Assembly: GCA_947494715.1 (NCBI GenBank)
Contig: CANLWG010000006.1
Coordinates: forward strand, 248,001 to 312,000
Direction: 5' to 3'
DNA: 64,000 nucleotides
Source: an uncultured Flavobacteriaceae bacterium
GTDB lineage: Bacteria; Bacteroidota; Bacteroidia; Flavobacteriales; Flavobacteriaceae
Made by a program: the position numbers and the translations under genes. Shown here piece by piece: positions 52,363 to 61,556 of this stretch (position 1 is the stretch's first letter; every line of letters starts with the position of its first letter). Below the pieces are notes generated by a model, which was not told the DNA's origin, searched no databases, and saw nothing but the letters and a program-made list of their open reading frames with translations.

Positions 52363-54942
52363 TTATCCGATATTTTTCTGGGAATTGATTTGAGACGATT
52401 TAGAATTATCATGATCCTTGTGTTGCGCCTCATTTAAAAAGGCATGCTCCAGTGGAAGGGTACCTGTTTTAGGTTCTATTTCACTTTCTGCTTGTTTCAG
52501 GCATTCCCTTTTTTCGTGCAATAAGCGCTCTTCCAATTGCCTCAATACTTTTTTTGCCGTAGTCCGTATTTTCTGTTCAGGTTCTTCGTGAAGTAGTTTT
52601 TTAAGGAACCTCACTTCTTTTTCATCCCCAACGACCAACATCTCCTTCATTAACATGATTTTAGAATCCATATCACAGGTGGTGAACAATTCCTCAAAAA
52701 TGTTGTATTCTACAATGTTGTCCTGAAACGCATCCAATTCCCAGGCCACTTCGTACAAATCATCTTTACGGGAAAATCTCTTGATGAGTTCCTTGGCGCG
52801 TTCTTTGATAAAGTCCATTTTTGATTGTTCCATGACGTCATTTAATAAGGGTATTTCACGTTGGTCTCCCAATTCTTCGATCCGATCAAGCAATTCAAGT
52901 ACAGATAGAATTTCGTTACTATAGTATTTGGGTTTGGGAAGGTGCTTGAGGAAGTCTTCCAATTCCAAAAAGGATTCATTTTCATGGTCATCGGTTTGAT
53001 TGACATTTAGGCTATCCAATCCATCCAATGGCCAGTCATAATACTCGTGTTGGGGCTCATACTTCAGGTTTTCCCGTGGTACCGCATCCAAGATGTCATG
53101 TTCCACTTTCAAATCCCTTATGTACTCCCAGTTTATTTCGCTTATTGAATTTGGCCTCTTGGGATTCTGTTCTTTCTTTATTTGTAAAGGAGCTTCTTTA
53201 TCATCAGAGGTGTCCAAATAATTTTTTTCCTCTGATTTTTGTTGTAGTTTTTTAGGGGGCAACACATCTTCATAATGGACAATATGATTTCTGATTTCTG
53301 TATCTAAATCAGAACCATTGCCCTTTTTAGGCTTGTCCTGCTCAGCAACATTACTTGTAACGATGGGTAAAAAATTCAATTCGGATATATCCATATCTTC
53401 CCAAGTATCCTTCTCTCCCGTTTCCAATTCAATTTCGCCTACAAAAGATCCATTGGCCGTTATTTCTTCAAAATCTACCCCTAGTTGCAAAATGTTTTCA
53501 ATGCCAGGTTCTTCGTCGTCCACGTAACGATATTTGAAATTTTCCTGCTTCGGGGATATATCTACTTCCCCTGTCTTTGGAGCTATCACAATAGGTAAGA
53601 AATCCAAATTAACCGATAGTTCTTCTCCTTCCGGAATACGATGATCATCCACGGTAATTTCCATATTTTCGGCTATCTCGTCCTCTAAATGGAATTCCAT
53701 GGTTTCTGCCTCTGTATCTTGGTCCAAGGAAACTTGACCGGTTTCTTTTTCAGTAGATTCAATTGGATCCATGCCCATACCTGAAATTTCCTTGGGTTTA
53801 TTTATAGCCGCTTCTTTTTTGTCATCGACCGTGGTAGAAACGTTTTTGTTCCAATCATGTTCTAACCCATTATCTATATTTTCTGTAGGCATAATACTCT
53901 CTGGAACAATCCTATTTATGACACTTATAGCTTTGCCCTTAATGGCAAAATCAGAATATTTGGCTTCCACGTGTTTCAAGAATTCCATTTCTTCGGTACT
54001 TCCCAAAATTGCTATGGCATCCAAGATGGAAATCTTAACATCCATATTCCCTTTTTGGAAAACCAACTTAAGGGTATCCAAAGCCTCCACTATATGAAAC
54101 TCCTTGATACATTGAATTGCCTCTTGTTTAATTTGGTTGTTGCGGTGTTTTAGTAATTCTATTAAAGAAGAGCTGGCATCGTTCTGATTATAAAATTTGA
54201 TCAACCGTATGGCAAAAAGGACTACATCCTTGTTTTTGGAAGTAAGCCACGCCTTGAAACGGGGTGGGCGATAATCCTCCAAATTGCGAATGACATTCAA
54301 CAATTTTAACTGTTGCCATTCGGATATTCTATATTTGGTAGTATCCAAAAAATAATTGATCCCTTCATGTTTTAGGTTTACCGTCGCTATTTCCGCCTGT
54401 TTGCGGATGGTACTTCTTTTATCATTGATAAATTTGATAATGAAACTATAGGATTCCGTTACCTGCATTTGGGTAAGTTCCAAGATACCTTTTGAAACAA
54501 CTTCCCAACGCCAACTTTTTAGTTTGTAAAAAGCATCCTTATCTAGGTCTAGGTCCTGATATAGTTTGAACAGTCTTTTCTTGGTATCTCCGGAAACATC
54601 CCTACTCAAATCCAATAGTATTTCCGATAGGACAATCCTATTCAAATCAACCCTGAGCAATTCCCTTATTTCAATTCTAAGATTCAAATAATTTGACTTC
54701 TCCTTTGTATCTGCATCCTCCTGATGGAACAAAAATTCGTTTACCATGGGAGATAGTTCCTTTTTGCGCTGTCTTACTTTAGCCGCCTTATTTGAAATCG
54801 TGTTTCGCAAAAAGAATATGCCAATGAAATAGAGCATGGCCAACCCAACAAACAAAAAGGTTAAATCCCACAAAAGATCCGTATGGATCTTTGGCGCGCT
54901 TATCAACAATATATTTTGATATGTTAACTCCTTACCAATCAA
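52363..54942 (-). CDS. Membrane-anchored HEAT-repeat scaffold protein
   Basis: An 859-residue protein. One TM helix near residues 23-45 (WDLTFLFVGLAMLYFIGIFFL) leaves nearly all of the protein in the cytoplasm if oriented Nout-Cin. Residues about 90-360 are HEAT-like helical repeats (LIELLKHRNNQIKQEAIQCIKEFHIVEALDTLKLVFQKGNMDVKISILDAIAILGS). A long acidic, low-complexity middle (about 370-670; EISGMGMDPIESTEKETGQVSLDQD) follows, then another HEAT block (about 690-810; DREVRFL-like KEVRFLKKLLHEEPEQKIRTTAKKVLRQLEERL). It likely scaffolds or regulates the GT2 synthase in response to the two-component proteins. Starts with a 4-base overlap behind the response regulator. Confidence 0.78.
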   Translation of the reverse strand: MIGKELTYQNILLISAPKIHTDLLWDLTFLFVGLAMLYFIGIFFLRNTISNKAAKVRQRKKELSPMVNEFLFHQEDADTKEKSNYLNLRIEIRELLRVDLNRIVLSEILLDLSRDVSGDTKKRLFKLYQDLDLDKDAFYKLKSWRWEVVSKGILELTQMQVTESYSFIIKFINDKRSTIRKQAEIATVNLKHEGINYFLDTTKYRISEWQQLKLLNVIRNLEDYRPPRFKAWLTSKNKDVVLFAIRLIKFYNQNDASSSLIELLKHRNNQIKQEAIQCIKEFHIVEALDTLKLVFQKGNMDVKISILDAIAILGSTEEMEFLKHVEAKYSDFAIKGKAISVINRIVPESIMPTENIDNGLEHDWNKNVSTTVDDKKEAAINKPKEISGMGMDPIESTEKETGQVSLDQDTEAETMEFHLEDEIAENMEITVDDHRIPEGEELSVNLDFLPIVIAPKTGEVDISPKQENFKYRYVDDEEPGIENILQLGVDFEEITANGSFVGEIELETGEKDTWEDMDISELNFLPIVTSNVAEQDKPKKGNGSDLDTEIRNHIVHYEDVLPPKKLQQKSEEKNYLDTSDDKEAPLQIKKEQNPKRPNSISEINWEYIRDLKVEHDILDAVPRENLKYEPQHEYYDWPLDGLDSLNVNQTDDHENESFLELEDFLKHLPKPKYYSNEILSVLELLDRIEELGDQREIPLLNDVMEQSKMDFIKERAKELIKRFSRKDDLYEVAWELDAFQDNIVEYNIFEELFTTCDMDSKIMLMKEMLVVGDEKEVRFLKKLLHEEPEQKIRTTAKKVLRQLEERLLHEKRECLKQAESEIEPKTGTLPLEHAFLNEAQHKDHDNSKSSQINSQKNIG

Positions 54943-55319
54943 ATTTTTGCATTGTTCAACTCTCTTTTAACCCGCACTATCAATTCGGAAGGGCTTACTG
55001 GTTTAGAAATAAAATCATTTGCTCCCAATTCAAATGCAGTCAATACATTTTCCTCATTTCCAGCAGAGGAAATGATTATGATCGGGGTTTTGGAACCCAG
55101 TTCGTTACGTACAAAGTCTATAAGCTCTATTCCCGAGAAATAAGGCATCATAATATCACTCACAATTATATCGGGTATCTCATAGGTCAGATATTCCTTT
55201 ACTTCTTTCCCGTCTTTACTTAAACTTACCTCGTACCCGCCCTTTTCTAGGCGATACCTAAGCAGTGAGGCCAAGAGATTATCATCTTCTGCCAATAACA
55301 ATTTTTTTCCCTCGATCAT
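54939..55319 (-). CDS. Single-domain response regulator
   Basis: A 126-residue receiver-only protein (MIEGKKLLLAEDDNLL). The acidic pair is at 11-12, the phospho-acceptor Asp at about 53 in IIVSDIMMP, the conserved Thr/Ser as IISSAGN, and the Lys in FISKPVSP. There is no output domain, so it must act by binding a partner. The 4-base overlaps with the kinase gene upstream and with the HEAT gene downstream suggest the HEAT scaffold as target. It is analogous to CheY-like control of a synthase complex. Confidence 0.92.
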   Translation of the reverse strand: MIEGKKLLLAEDDNLLASLLRYRLEKGGYEVSLSKDGKEVKEYLTYEIPDIIVSDIMMPYFSGIELIDFVRNELGSKTPIIIISSAGNEENVLTAFELGANDFISKPVSPSELIVRVKRELNNAKI

Positions 55320-57091
55320 TTATGAGTTCGTTTTATTTCCATGAAAGCCTTGTCAATGGTCAGCTCCACTTTTGGGTATTCATCCAAAAAACAGCTATAT
55401 AGAGATTGTAGTTGTTTAATATCCCCTTCGGTCTTACAGGCCTCCTGAATCTGCACGACTATGGCATGCAGTTCATGGGATTGCATCATGGCAAGTCCGG
55501 CCTTTATCTTATGGGCGGCAAGTCCCAACTCTTCAAAATCGCCATATCTTATATGGGTTTTTGCGGAACCTATGAATTCCAAAGCATTTCGTTTGTACAG
55601 CTGTATCAGCTCCTGTAAAAGATTTACATCGCCCATACAATCTTTAAGGATGGGGTTAAGGTCTATTCTTTTAGAACTCTTATTTATATTTTGAGGATTG
55701 ACTAAGTTTTTTTCAGGTTCTTTTGCAAGTGCCATTTTTCCGTCTTTTTTGTTTTTAAGTAAGGTTAACATGAGTTCATCAGGGTTATAAGGCTTAAGAA
55801 TACAATCGTTGATACCATATTTTTTGCACTTATCTTTGTCCCCTAATGAAAAATCAGCGGTAAGGGCTATAACCGGGATTTCCCTTATCGCAGCATTTTT
55901 ATTCTGGCGAATTTGTTGGGTTACTTCAAATCCATTCATTTCGGGCATCCGTAAGTCCATTAAAACGACATCCAACGTTGTTTTTTCAAGAATATCGAGA
56001 CCGTATTGGGCATTTTCCGTAATAAATGTTGTACATCCCCATGATTTTAAGCGCTCTTCAATTAATCGTTGATTGAGCAAATTATCCTCAAAAACCAGAA
56101 TCCGCATTCCCTTGATAGATTGCTGTACTTTTTCTTTTTTAATTGTGGGTTCCTGTGTTTGGCCTAGTCTTTTACTATCTCCCAATGCATAGGGAATATC
56201 AAATTTGAATGTTGTACCGATGCCCAATGTGCTGGAGACTGAAATTTTCCCGCCCAGGTTTTCAATTATTTGTTTTACTATACTCAAACCTAGTCCTGAA
56301 CCACCATATTTAAAAAACGTGTTATTGTCAGCTTGCTTAAAAGCATCAAAAATGTTGGCCAACTTATTTTCAGGAATACCGATACCCGTATCTGTAATGG
56401 AAAATTCCAGGAATAATTGATCCTTTACTTTCCGTTTCTTTGCTATTGTTAATCGTATGTTGCCTTCTTCCACAAATTTTATGGCATTGCCCAAAAGATT
56501 TAAAAGAATTTGGGAAAGTTTGGAGGGATCACCAACTAAGATTCTAGGTATATCCGAATTAATATGGGTTTCCAATGTTACTTTCTTATCCGTAATAAGG
56601 GTTTTACACAGGTACGTTACATCCTTGATTACATTGTGGAAGTTAAAGTCGATAGCATCAAAGTCTTCCAGGCCAGCAGAAAGCTTGGAGTATTCCAAAA
56701 GTTCATTTATAATTTCCAAGAGCGAATAAGATGCAGATTGTATGGCATTTACCTTTTCCAATTGGTTAGAAGTGAGTCCGTCTTCCTTTAAAAGGTCCGT
56801 AAACCCGACTATTCCATTTAATGGAGTTCGTATTTCGTGGCTTACCTTGGCAATAAGCATATTTGGGGATGGGCTCAAATTTCTTTTTAAACCCCCATCC
56901 GTAGATTCTTTTTTAACCTCTATTGCTACAGAACATGGTTCTCCGAATACTTTTCTTTCCAGATTGTCCTTAAAGGCTTGGAAAGACTTTTTTAGATGGG
57001 AGGCTTCCGAGGTACTCAACTCTTCAAATGAAAAATTATTGAGCATGGATTCCATGTTCTCCAGGGAAGAAAGTAGATTTTTAGGATTCAA
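55316..57091 (-). CDS. Soluble hybrid sensor histidine kinase with receiver and HPt domains
   Basis: A 591-residue protein: HisKA with phospho-His85 in KVSHEIRTPLNG, HATPase with N-box Asn202 (LLGNAIKF), DTGIGIP and GGSGLGL, a receiver with Asp379 in VVLMDLRMPEMNG and Lys in ILKPY, and a C-terminal HPt with His527 in LAAHKIKAG. This is a full His-Asp-His phosphorelay. The 80 residues before the H-box have no TM, PAS or GAF domain, so there is no obvious sensor; a partner must supply the signal. The receiver of the adjacent single-domain regulator (55319) is the natural final acceptor. First gene of the polymer operon. Confidence 0.92.
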   Translation of the reverse strand: MNPKNLLSSLENMESMLNNFSFEELSTSEASHLKKSFQAFKDNLERKVFGEPCSVAIEVKKESTDGGLKRNLSPSPNMLIAKVSHEIRTPLNGIVGFTDLLKEDGLTSNQLEKVNAIQSASYSLLEIINELLEYSKLSAGLEDFDAIDFNFHNVIKDVTYLCKTLITDKKVTLETHINSDIPRILVGDPSKLSQILLNLLGNAIKFVEEGNIRLTIAKKRKVKDQLFLEFSITDTGIGIPENKLANIFDAFKQADNNTFFKYGGSGLGLSIVKQIIENLGGKISVSSTLGIGTTFKFDIPYALGDSKRLGQTQEPTIKKEKVQQSIKGMRILVFEDNLLNQRLIEERLKSWGCTTFITENAQYGLDILEKTTLDVVLMDLRMPEMNGFEVTQQIRQNKNAAIREIPVIALTADFSLGDKDKCKKYGINDCILKPYNPDELMLTLLKNKKDGKMALAKEPEKNLVNPQNINKSSKRIDLNPILKDCMGDVNLLQELIQLYKRNALEFIGSAKTHIRYGDFEELGLAAHKIKAGLAMMQSHELHAIVVQIQEACKTEGDIKQLQSLYSCFLDEYPKVELTIDKAFMEIKRTHK

Positions 57092-57288
57092 TGGTTTTGA
57101 TTTGGATATTGGGGAAAATGATCAAGAGTTATCCTTTATTTTTCTTGTATCTTCCCAATTTTTATTAACACTCTGATTCTAATTAGGTTAAAACTCACTA
57201 ATTAACATATCGTACACAATTAAATGTTACCTAGGCTTCCTATTATGTTGTCAAATAGCTTTATTTGTAGGTCTAAAATTTCTACTAT

Positions 57289-58566
57289 ATGAAGAATATT
57301 ATTTGTCTTTTCTGCCTTGTCACTTTATTCTCTTGTAAGGAGGAAAAGGAAAAAGCAGTAGAAAGCTTGGAAGACAGGGCTAGACGGATACATGAAAAAA
57401 CCATTACCATAGATACCCATATCGATATCAATGTTAAGAACTTCACCGATTCCCTCAACTATTCGCAACGTTTGAATACCCAGGTAGATCTCCCAAAAAT
57501 GCAGGAGGGCGGGTTGGATGTGGCCTGGCTCATTGTATATACTGGCCAGGACTCCCTGAATCCTGATGGCTATACCAAGGCAAAGGCAAATGCCATGGCA
57601 AAATTTGATGCTATACATCGATTGTGCGAAAAAATCGCCCCGGAAAAGATAGGACTGGCCCTAACATCAAATGATGTAAGAAGGCTTTATGCAGAGGGCA
57701 AAAAAGTGGCCATGATAGGCGTTGAAAATGCCTATCCCATGGGGGAAGATCTCTCCAGCTTTAAAAAATACCATGAACTGGGAGCCCGTTACATTTCTTT
57801 GGCCCATAACGGCCATAGCCAATTTTCCGATTCCCATACCGGGGAGGTAGATGATCTATGGTTACATAATGGCCTAAGTGATTTGGGTAAAGAAGCAGTA
57901 AAGGAAATGAACAGGCTTGGAATAATGATCGACGTTTCCCATACTTCCAAGGAAGCCATGAAACAAATGGTAGTATTGTCCAAGGCCCCTATCATTGCCT
58001 CGCATTCTTCTGCAAGAGCTGTATGCGACCATAGCAGGAATCTCGACGACGAACAATTAAAATTGATAAAAGAAAATGGAGGCGTTGTACAAACAGTTGC
58101 CCTGGATGCATATCTAAAAGCCGAAAAACATGCGAAAAGGGTCGCTTTTATGGAAGCTATCCATCAAAAGGTGGTCGATTCCTTAGGATTACATTCACAA
58201 CTCGATACGCTGGACAACGGGCAACGAGAGGCATTTTTTGAAAATCATCCAAAAGTCATGGAGATCGTAAAGGAAATGGTCTCTAAAATAAAGGACGTTT
58301 CTCCTGCCGTAAATGTCTCGGATTTTGTAGATCATATTGATTATATGGTAGATTTTATGGGCATAGATTACGTGGGCATTAGTTCTGATTTTGATGGCGG
58401 TGGCGGCATAGAAGGTTGGTCGGATGCCTCGGAAACCTTTAATGTAACTCTGGAACTGGTCAAACGGGGCTACACCGAAAACGAAATTGCCCAATTGTGG
58501 GGTGGCAATTTACTTCGGGTTTTGGACGAAGTTCAGAAAACAGCCAAAGAACTGTCACAAAGCTAA
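57289..58566 (+). CDS. M19-family membrane dipeptidase, lipoprotein
   Basis: A 425-residue lipoprotein (MKNIICLFCLVTLFSC). It has the renal-dipeptidase metal site: TIDTHIDIN (HxD), the bridging Glu in MIGVENAYPMG, ASHSSARAVCDHSRNLDDEQLKLI, and ISSDFDGGG near the C-terminus. The enzyme cleaves dipeptides, often D-amino-acid-containing, in the periplasm. It is divergent from the kinase operon and its stop interlocks with the convergent thioesterase stop (4-base overlap). Confidence 0.93.
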   Translation: MKNIICLFCLVTLFSCKEEKEKAVESLEDRARRIHEKTITIDTHIDINVKNFTDSLNYSQRLNTQVDLPKMQEGGLDVAWLIVYTGQDSLNPDGYTKAKANAMAKFDAIHRLCEKIAPEKIGLALTSNDVRRLYAEGKKVAMIGVENAYPMGEDLSSFKKYHELGARYISLAHNGHSQFSDSHTGEVDDLWLHNGLSDLGKEAVKEMNRLGIMIDVSHTSKEAMKQMVVLSKAPIIASHSSARAVCDHSRNLDDEQLKLIKENGGVVQTVALDAYLKAEKHAKRVAFMEAIHQKVVDSLGLHSQLDTLDNGQREAFFENHPKVMEIVKEMVSKIKDVSPAVNVSDFVDHIDYMVDFMGIDYVGISSDFDGGGGIEGWSDASETFNVTLELVKRGYTENEIAQLWGGNLLRVLDEVQKTAKELSQS

Positions 58567-58958
58567 TCTCCATCTTCCAATCTATCCTTAACAAATTCTA
58601 TTTTGGTCTTTCCATGGGGAACAGGTTTTCCTTTTTCATCTAGGTTTACCATAATGATATTATCCACGGTAACGATGGTCTCCCTCGTCATTTTGTTGCG
58701 GACTTCGCAATTAAGTGTTAAGGAGGATTTGCCAAATTTCACGACTTCAACACCTATCTCAACGATATCGCCTTGTTCCGCGGTGCTCATAAAATTGATT
58801 TCGGAAATGTACTTTGTCACTACCCTCTTGTTCTCCAACTGAATAATACTATACAATGCGGCCTCTTCATCGATCCAGGCCAGTACACGGCCCCCGAACA
58901 ATGTTTGATTGGCATTCAAATCCTCGGGCTTTACCCATTTTCTGGTATGGAATCTCAT
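58563..58958 (-). CDS. Hotdog-fold acyl-CoA thioesterase
   Basis: A 131-residue single-hotdog protein. The helix motif NANQTLFGGRVLAWIDEEAALYS and KYISEINFMSTAEQGDIVEIGVEVV match the YciA/acyl-CoA hydrolase family, with catalytic Asn/Asp-type residues in the NxxxTxFGGxxLxWxDE stretch. It hydrolyses acyl-CoA esters in the cytoplasm. Monocistronic. The start ATG at 58958 gives the usual family N-terminus (RFHTRKWVKPEDLN). Confidence 0.9.
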   Translation of the reverse strand: MRFHTRKWVKPEDLNANQTLFGGRVLAWIDEEAALYSIIQLENKRVVTKYISEINFMSTAEQGDIVEIGVEVVKFGKSSLTLNCEVRNKMTRETIVTVDNIIMVNLDEKGKPVPHGKTKIEFVKDRLEDGD

Positions 58959-59287
58959 GGTTAAACCATTTTTGTAAGCTGTAAAATTAAGGAAGAAAGT
59001 GGAGCTAAATTAGCAAATTGAATATCATCCCTTCGTTTTTTTGATTTGCAAATCTTACACCCGCTTTATGGAATTTTTGATAGTAGACATTACCTTAAAA
59101 TGTACATATCGCATTAAAAGGTCATAGTAAGACCATTATACGTTTTTAGAGGAACTTGATTTCCAATTTTAACAGAAAATGGTAATCAACTTATAAAATT
59201 TGTTAAGCTTAGAATAAACTTTTCTTAATTGACTTTTGGTTTGAGCCATAATGAAATACATTTAATCCAAACCTAATCCGACTTCAC
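58959..59287. other. 329-base AT-rich divergent intergenic region
   Basis: The region separates the divergent thioesterase and NTF2-like genes. No ORF longer than a few codons with coding character, no GC-rich hairpin and no RNA gene was recognised. It must hold both promoters, but none matches the consensus well enough to call. Confidence 0.6.
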
Positions 59288-59737
59288 ATGACAACGATTG
59301 TAAAGTTCTTACTTATTCTTCTTCTTTCCTTTTTTTCATTCATGGGATTCGCCCATGTTTCAGAAGAAAAGGCCATTGAACAAGCCGCCACCGACTATAT
59401 GGAAAGCTATTACAAAAGTGATCAAGCTCAAATGGAAAGGGCAATTCACTCAGAAGTAGCAAAACGACATATTGAAAACAGGGAAAGATTTCAACTTGTA
59501 GAAAATACAGGGTATTCGGAATTGGTCTCCCTAACAAAACCAAAAGGTAGAAAATGGGCCAAAAGACCCGGCGAACCTTTAAAGGTAACCGTAGAAATCT
59601 TGGATGTTGATGGAAACATAGCCAGTATTAAGGCCAGTACCGATCAATATAATTTTTATAACTACATACATCTGGCCAAGATTGATGATCAATGGAAAAT
59701 AGTTAATGTTTTATGGGATAATAGAAAGGCGGAATAA
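59288..59737 (+). CDS. Exported NTF2-like (lumazine-binding-like) protein
   Basis: A 149-residue protein with a signal peptide (MTTIVKFLLILLLSFFSFMGFA). The mature part is an NTF2-like cone fold: AIEQAATDYMESYYKSDQAQMERAIHSEVAKRHI, then KVTVEILDVDGNIASIKAST and YNYIHLAKIDDQWKIVNVLW. Members bind or process small molecules, or are non-enzymatic; the SYYKSD and final KIVNVLW motifs are typical of the Bacteroidota putative lumazine-binding group. The phosphatidylserine decarboxylase gene starts 5 bases after its stop, so they form an operon. Confidence 0.85.
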   Translation: MTTIVKFLLILLLSFFSFMGFAHVSEEKAIEQAATDYMESYYKSDQAQMERAIHSEVAKRHIENRERFQLVENTGYSELVSLTKPKGRKWAKRPGEPLKVTVEILDVDGNIASIKASTDQYNFYNYIHLAKIDDQWKIVNVLWDNRKAE

Positions 59738-59742
59738 AGCAA

Positions 59743-60606
59743 ATGGAAGCCACGACTTATCTTGAGAACGATTACTACTCCGATTCACATTTTACGGTAT
59801 TCAAGGTTCCCGAATGGCGGGCCAAATTATACACTTTTCTTTCGGTGAACGTTTGGGGCAGTATACCTACCCCTATACAGCGAAAGGTATCCTCCAAATA
59901 TGCTTCGGTTTACGATAAACCTTTTTCAAAAAGATTCATTAAGACTTATATTCGAATCAATTATTCGAACAAAAATTATCTGGATAAATTTAAACCTCCA
60001 TTTGGAAAAAGCGACTTTGAAAGCTTTCAGGATTTTTTTACCCGAGAGTTTAAAAAACTGCCTAAAAATGATGCTCCGTTTGTTTGGCCCTGTGAAGGAT
60101 TACTTTGCGATAAGGGCAAAGTTTCCGAGATAGAAACATCTAGGGTAAAAAGCGACGTCCGAACCATAGCCACTATTTTTGGAACGCGGGATACTACCAT
60201 CCCTAAGGAATATACATTTACCAATGTGTTCTTGCACAACAAAAACTATCATCGGATACATGCTCCCATAGATGGCACCATATCTCGAATACAACATGTT
60301 CCCGGAGATTTGATAGTCCTTCGTCCCTGGATATATAAACAAAATCCTTCTTTACCGGCCTTTAGGAACGAACGTTACAATGTGGATATTACGGATGAAA
60401 AAGGCCGTACCTGGTATTTATCCATAGTTGGTGGTCCGGCTGTACGTACTATAGAACTGGCCAAAAAAGTAAAGGTGGGCCAGCCAATAAAAAAAATGGA
60501 GGAAATCGCTTTGTTCTATCTAGGCTCCACATGCTGTATGGCTTCTCCCGAAGCTCCAAAAAGGCATTCTAAGAATACCTTTGTAGAAGTTGGGGCAACC
60601 TATTAA
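59743..60606 (+). CDS. psd: Phosphatidylserine decarboxylase proenzyme
   Basis: A 287-residue proenzyme. The self-cleavage site LGST is at about 260-263 (ALFYLGSTCCM), where Ser262 becomes the pyruvoyl group; the conserved His stretch is KNYHRIHAPIDG. The N-terminal NPFGKSDFESFQDFFTREFK-like segment (PPFGKSDFESFQDFFTREFK) is diagnostic. It makes phosphatidylethanolamine, the main membrane lipid of this group. The enzyme is membrane-associated. Co-transcribed with the NTF2-like gene; stop interlocks with the convergent DUF72 gene. Confidence 0.93.
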   Translation: MEATTYLENDYYSDSHFTVFKVPEWRAKLYTFLSVNVWGSIPTPIQRKVSSKYASVYDKPFSKRFIKTYIRINYSNKNYLDKFKPPFGKSDFESFQDFFTREFKKLPKNDAPFVWPCEGLLCDKGKVSEIETSRVKSDVRTIATIFGTRDTTIPKEYTFTNVFLHNKNYHRIHAPIDGTISRIQHVPGDLIVLRPWIYKQNPSLPAFRNERYNVDITDEKGRTWYLSIVGGPAVRTIELAKKVKVGQPIKKMEEIALFYLGSTCCMASPEAPKRHSKNTFVEVGATY

Positions 60607-61499
60607 AAGAGGGTATTGGGCTTTACCAGGGTTTCCGGAATCTTTAGATCCAAAGTCAACCTTTCATTAAGTTTTTTAATAAAATAAACCGAAAGCAAAG
60701 GGGATTCCAATTCCAAGTTTTGATGTACAAAAAAATGGATGTTTTTTAGGCCTTTTTGTTTCCAATCGTACAACTTCTCAACCCAATCATCCAATCTGGA
60801 ATAATCACTTTCGTGATTGGCCCCTACATACCGGATAAAAGCCTCATTATTGGTAAGTCGCATATGCATAATGTCCCTTCTTCCAGCCGTATCCACTAAA
60901 ACATTTGCAATATTATTCTCTTCCAACAGGTGATATAGTTCCTGGGCCACTTTCTCATCATTGAACCAGTCCGTATGCCGAAATTCCATCGCTAGGGAGA
61001 ACTCCTTAGGCCAATTTTCAGCAAAGCGCACTACCCTATCCCAGTCCTTTGGGCTAAAATTATTGTGCATTTGCAGGAACATGGTTCCCAATTTCTCCTT
61101 GAGGTTGGCCGTTACATTGATGTATTCCTCCAAAATAGGGTACGCTTGCTCATTAAGCCTCCTTAAATGGCTTACGTTCTGTACGATCTTGGGAAAGAAC
61201 TTAAAATTCTCCGGAGTTTTTTCATACCAACCCTCATAGGTCTTGGCCGGAAAGATGCGGTAAAAGGTAGCATTAAGTTCTATACAATTAAATTGGGTGG
61301 AATAATAGGCCAATTCGTCCTTTGTTCCCCTGGGATAGAAATTCTTTAAATCCTGCCGGTTCCATTTGGCACAACCCACATTAACTTTTAAAGGTTCCGC
61401 TCTACTTTTATATTTTGCCAACAAGACTTCCGTATCAGGATGGTCATGCGGAATACTAAAATCTATAAGCTCCGGCCGATCTACCTTTCCAAATTTCAT
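60603..61499 (-). CDS. DUF72 family TIM-barrel protein
   Basis: A 298-residue protein with DUF72 features: VNVGCAKWNRQDLKNFYP, FNCIELNATFYRIFPAKTYEGWYEKTPENFKFFPKIVQNVSHLRRL, TMFLQMHNNFSPKDWDRVVRFAENWPKEFSLAMEFRHTDWF. The fold is a TIM barrel and the function is unknown, although links to DNA repair or nucleotide metabolism have been proposed for the family. It lies 57 bases from the aldehyde dehydrogenase gene on the same strand, so they may share a transcript. Confidence 0.92.
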   Translation of the reverse strand: MKFGKVDRPELIDFSIPHDHPDTEVLLAKYKSRAEPLKVNVGCAKWNRQDLKNFYPRGTKDELAYYSTQFNCIELNATFYRIFPAKTYEGWYEKTPENFKFFPKIVQNVSHLRRLNEQAYPILEEYINVTANLKEKLGTMFLQMHNNFSPKDWDRVVRFAENWPKEFSLAMEFRHTDWFNDEKVAQELYHLLEENNIANVLVDTAGRRDIMHMRLTNNEAFIRYVGANHESDYSRLDDWVEKLYDWKQKGLKNIHFFVHQNLELESPLLSVYFIKKLNERLTLDLKIPETLVKPNTLF

Positions 61500-61556
61500 A
61501 GTGTACTTTGTTATATTTTATAGACCTTTCTAGGTCTTAATTCTAAGATCCGAAGA

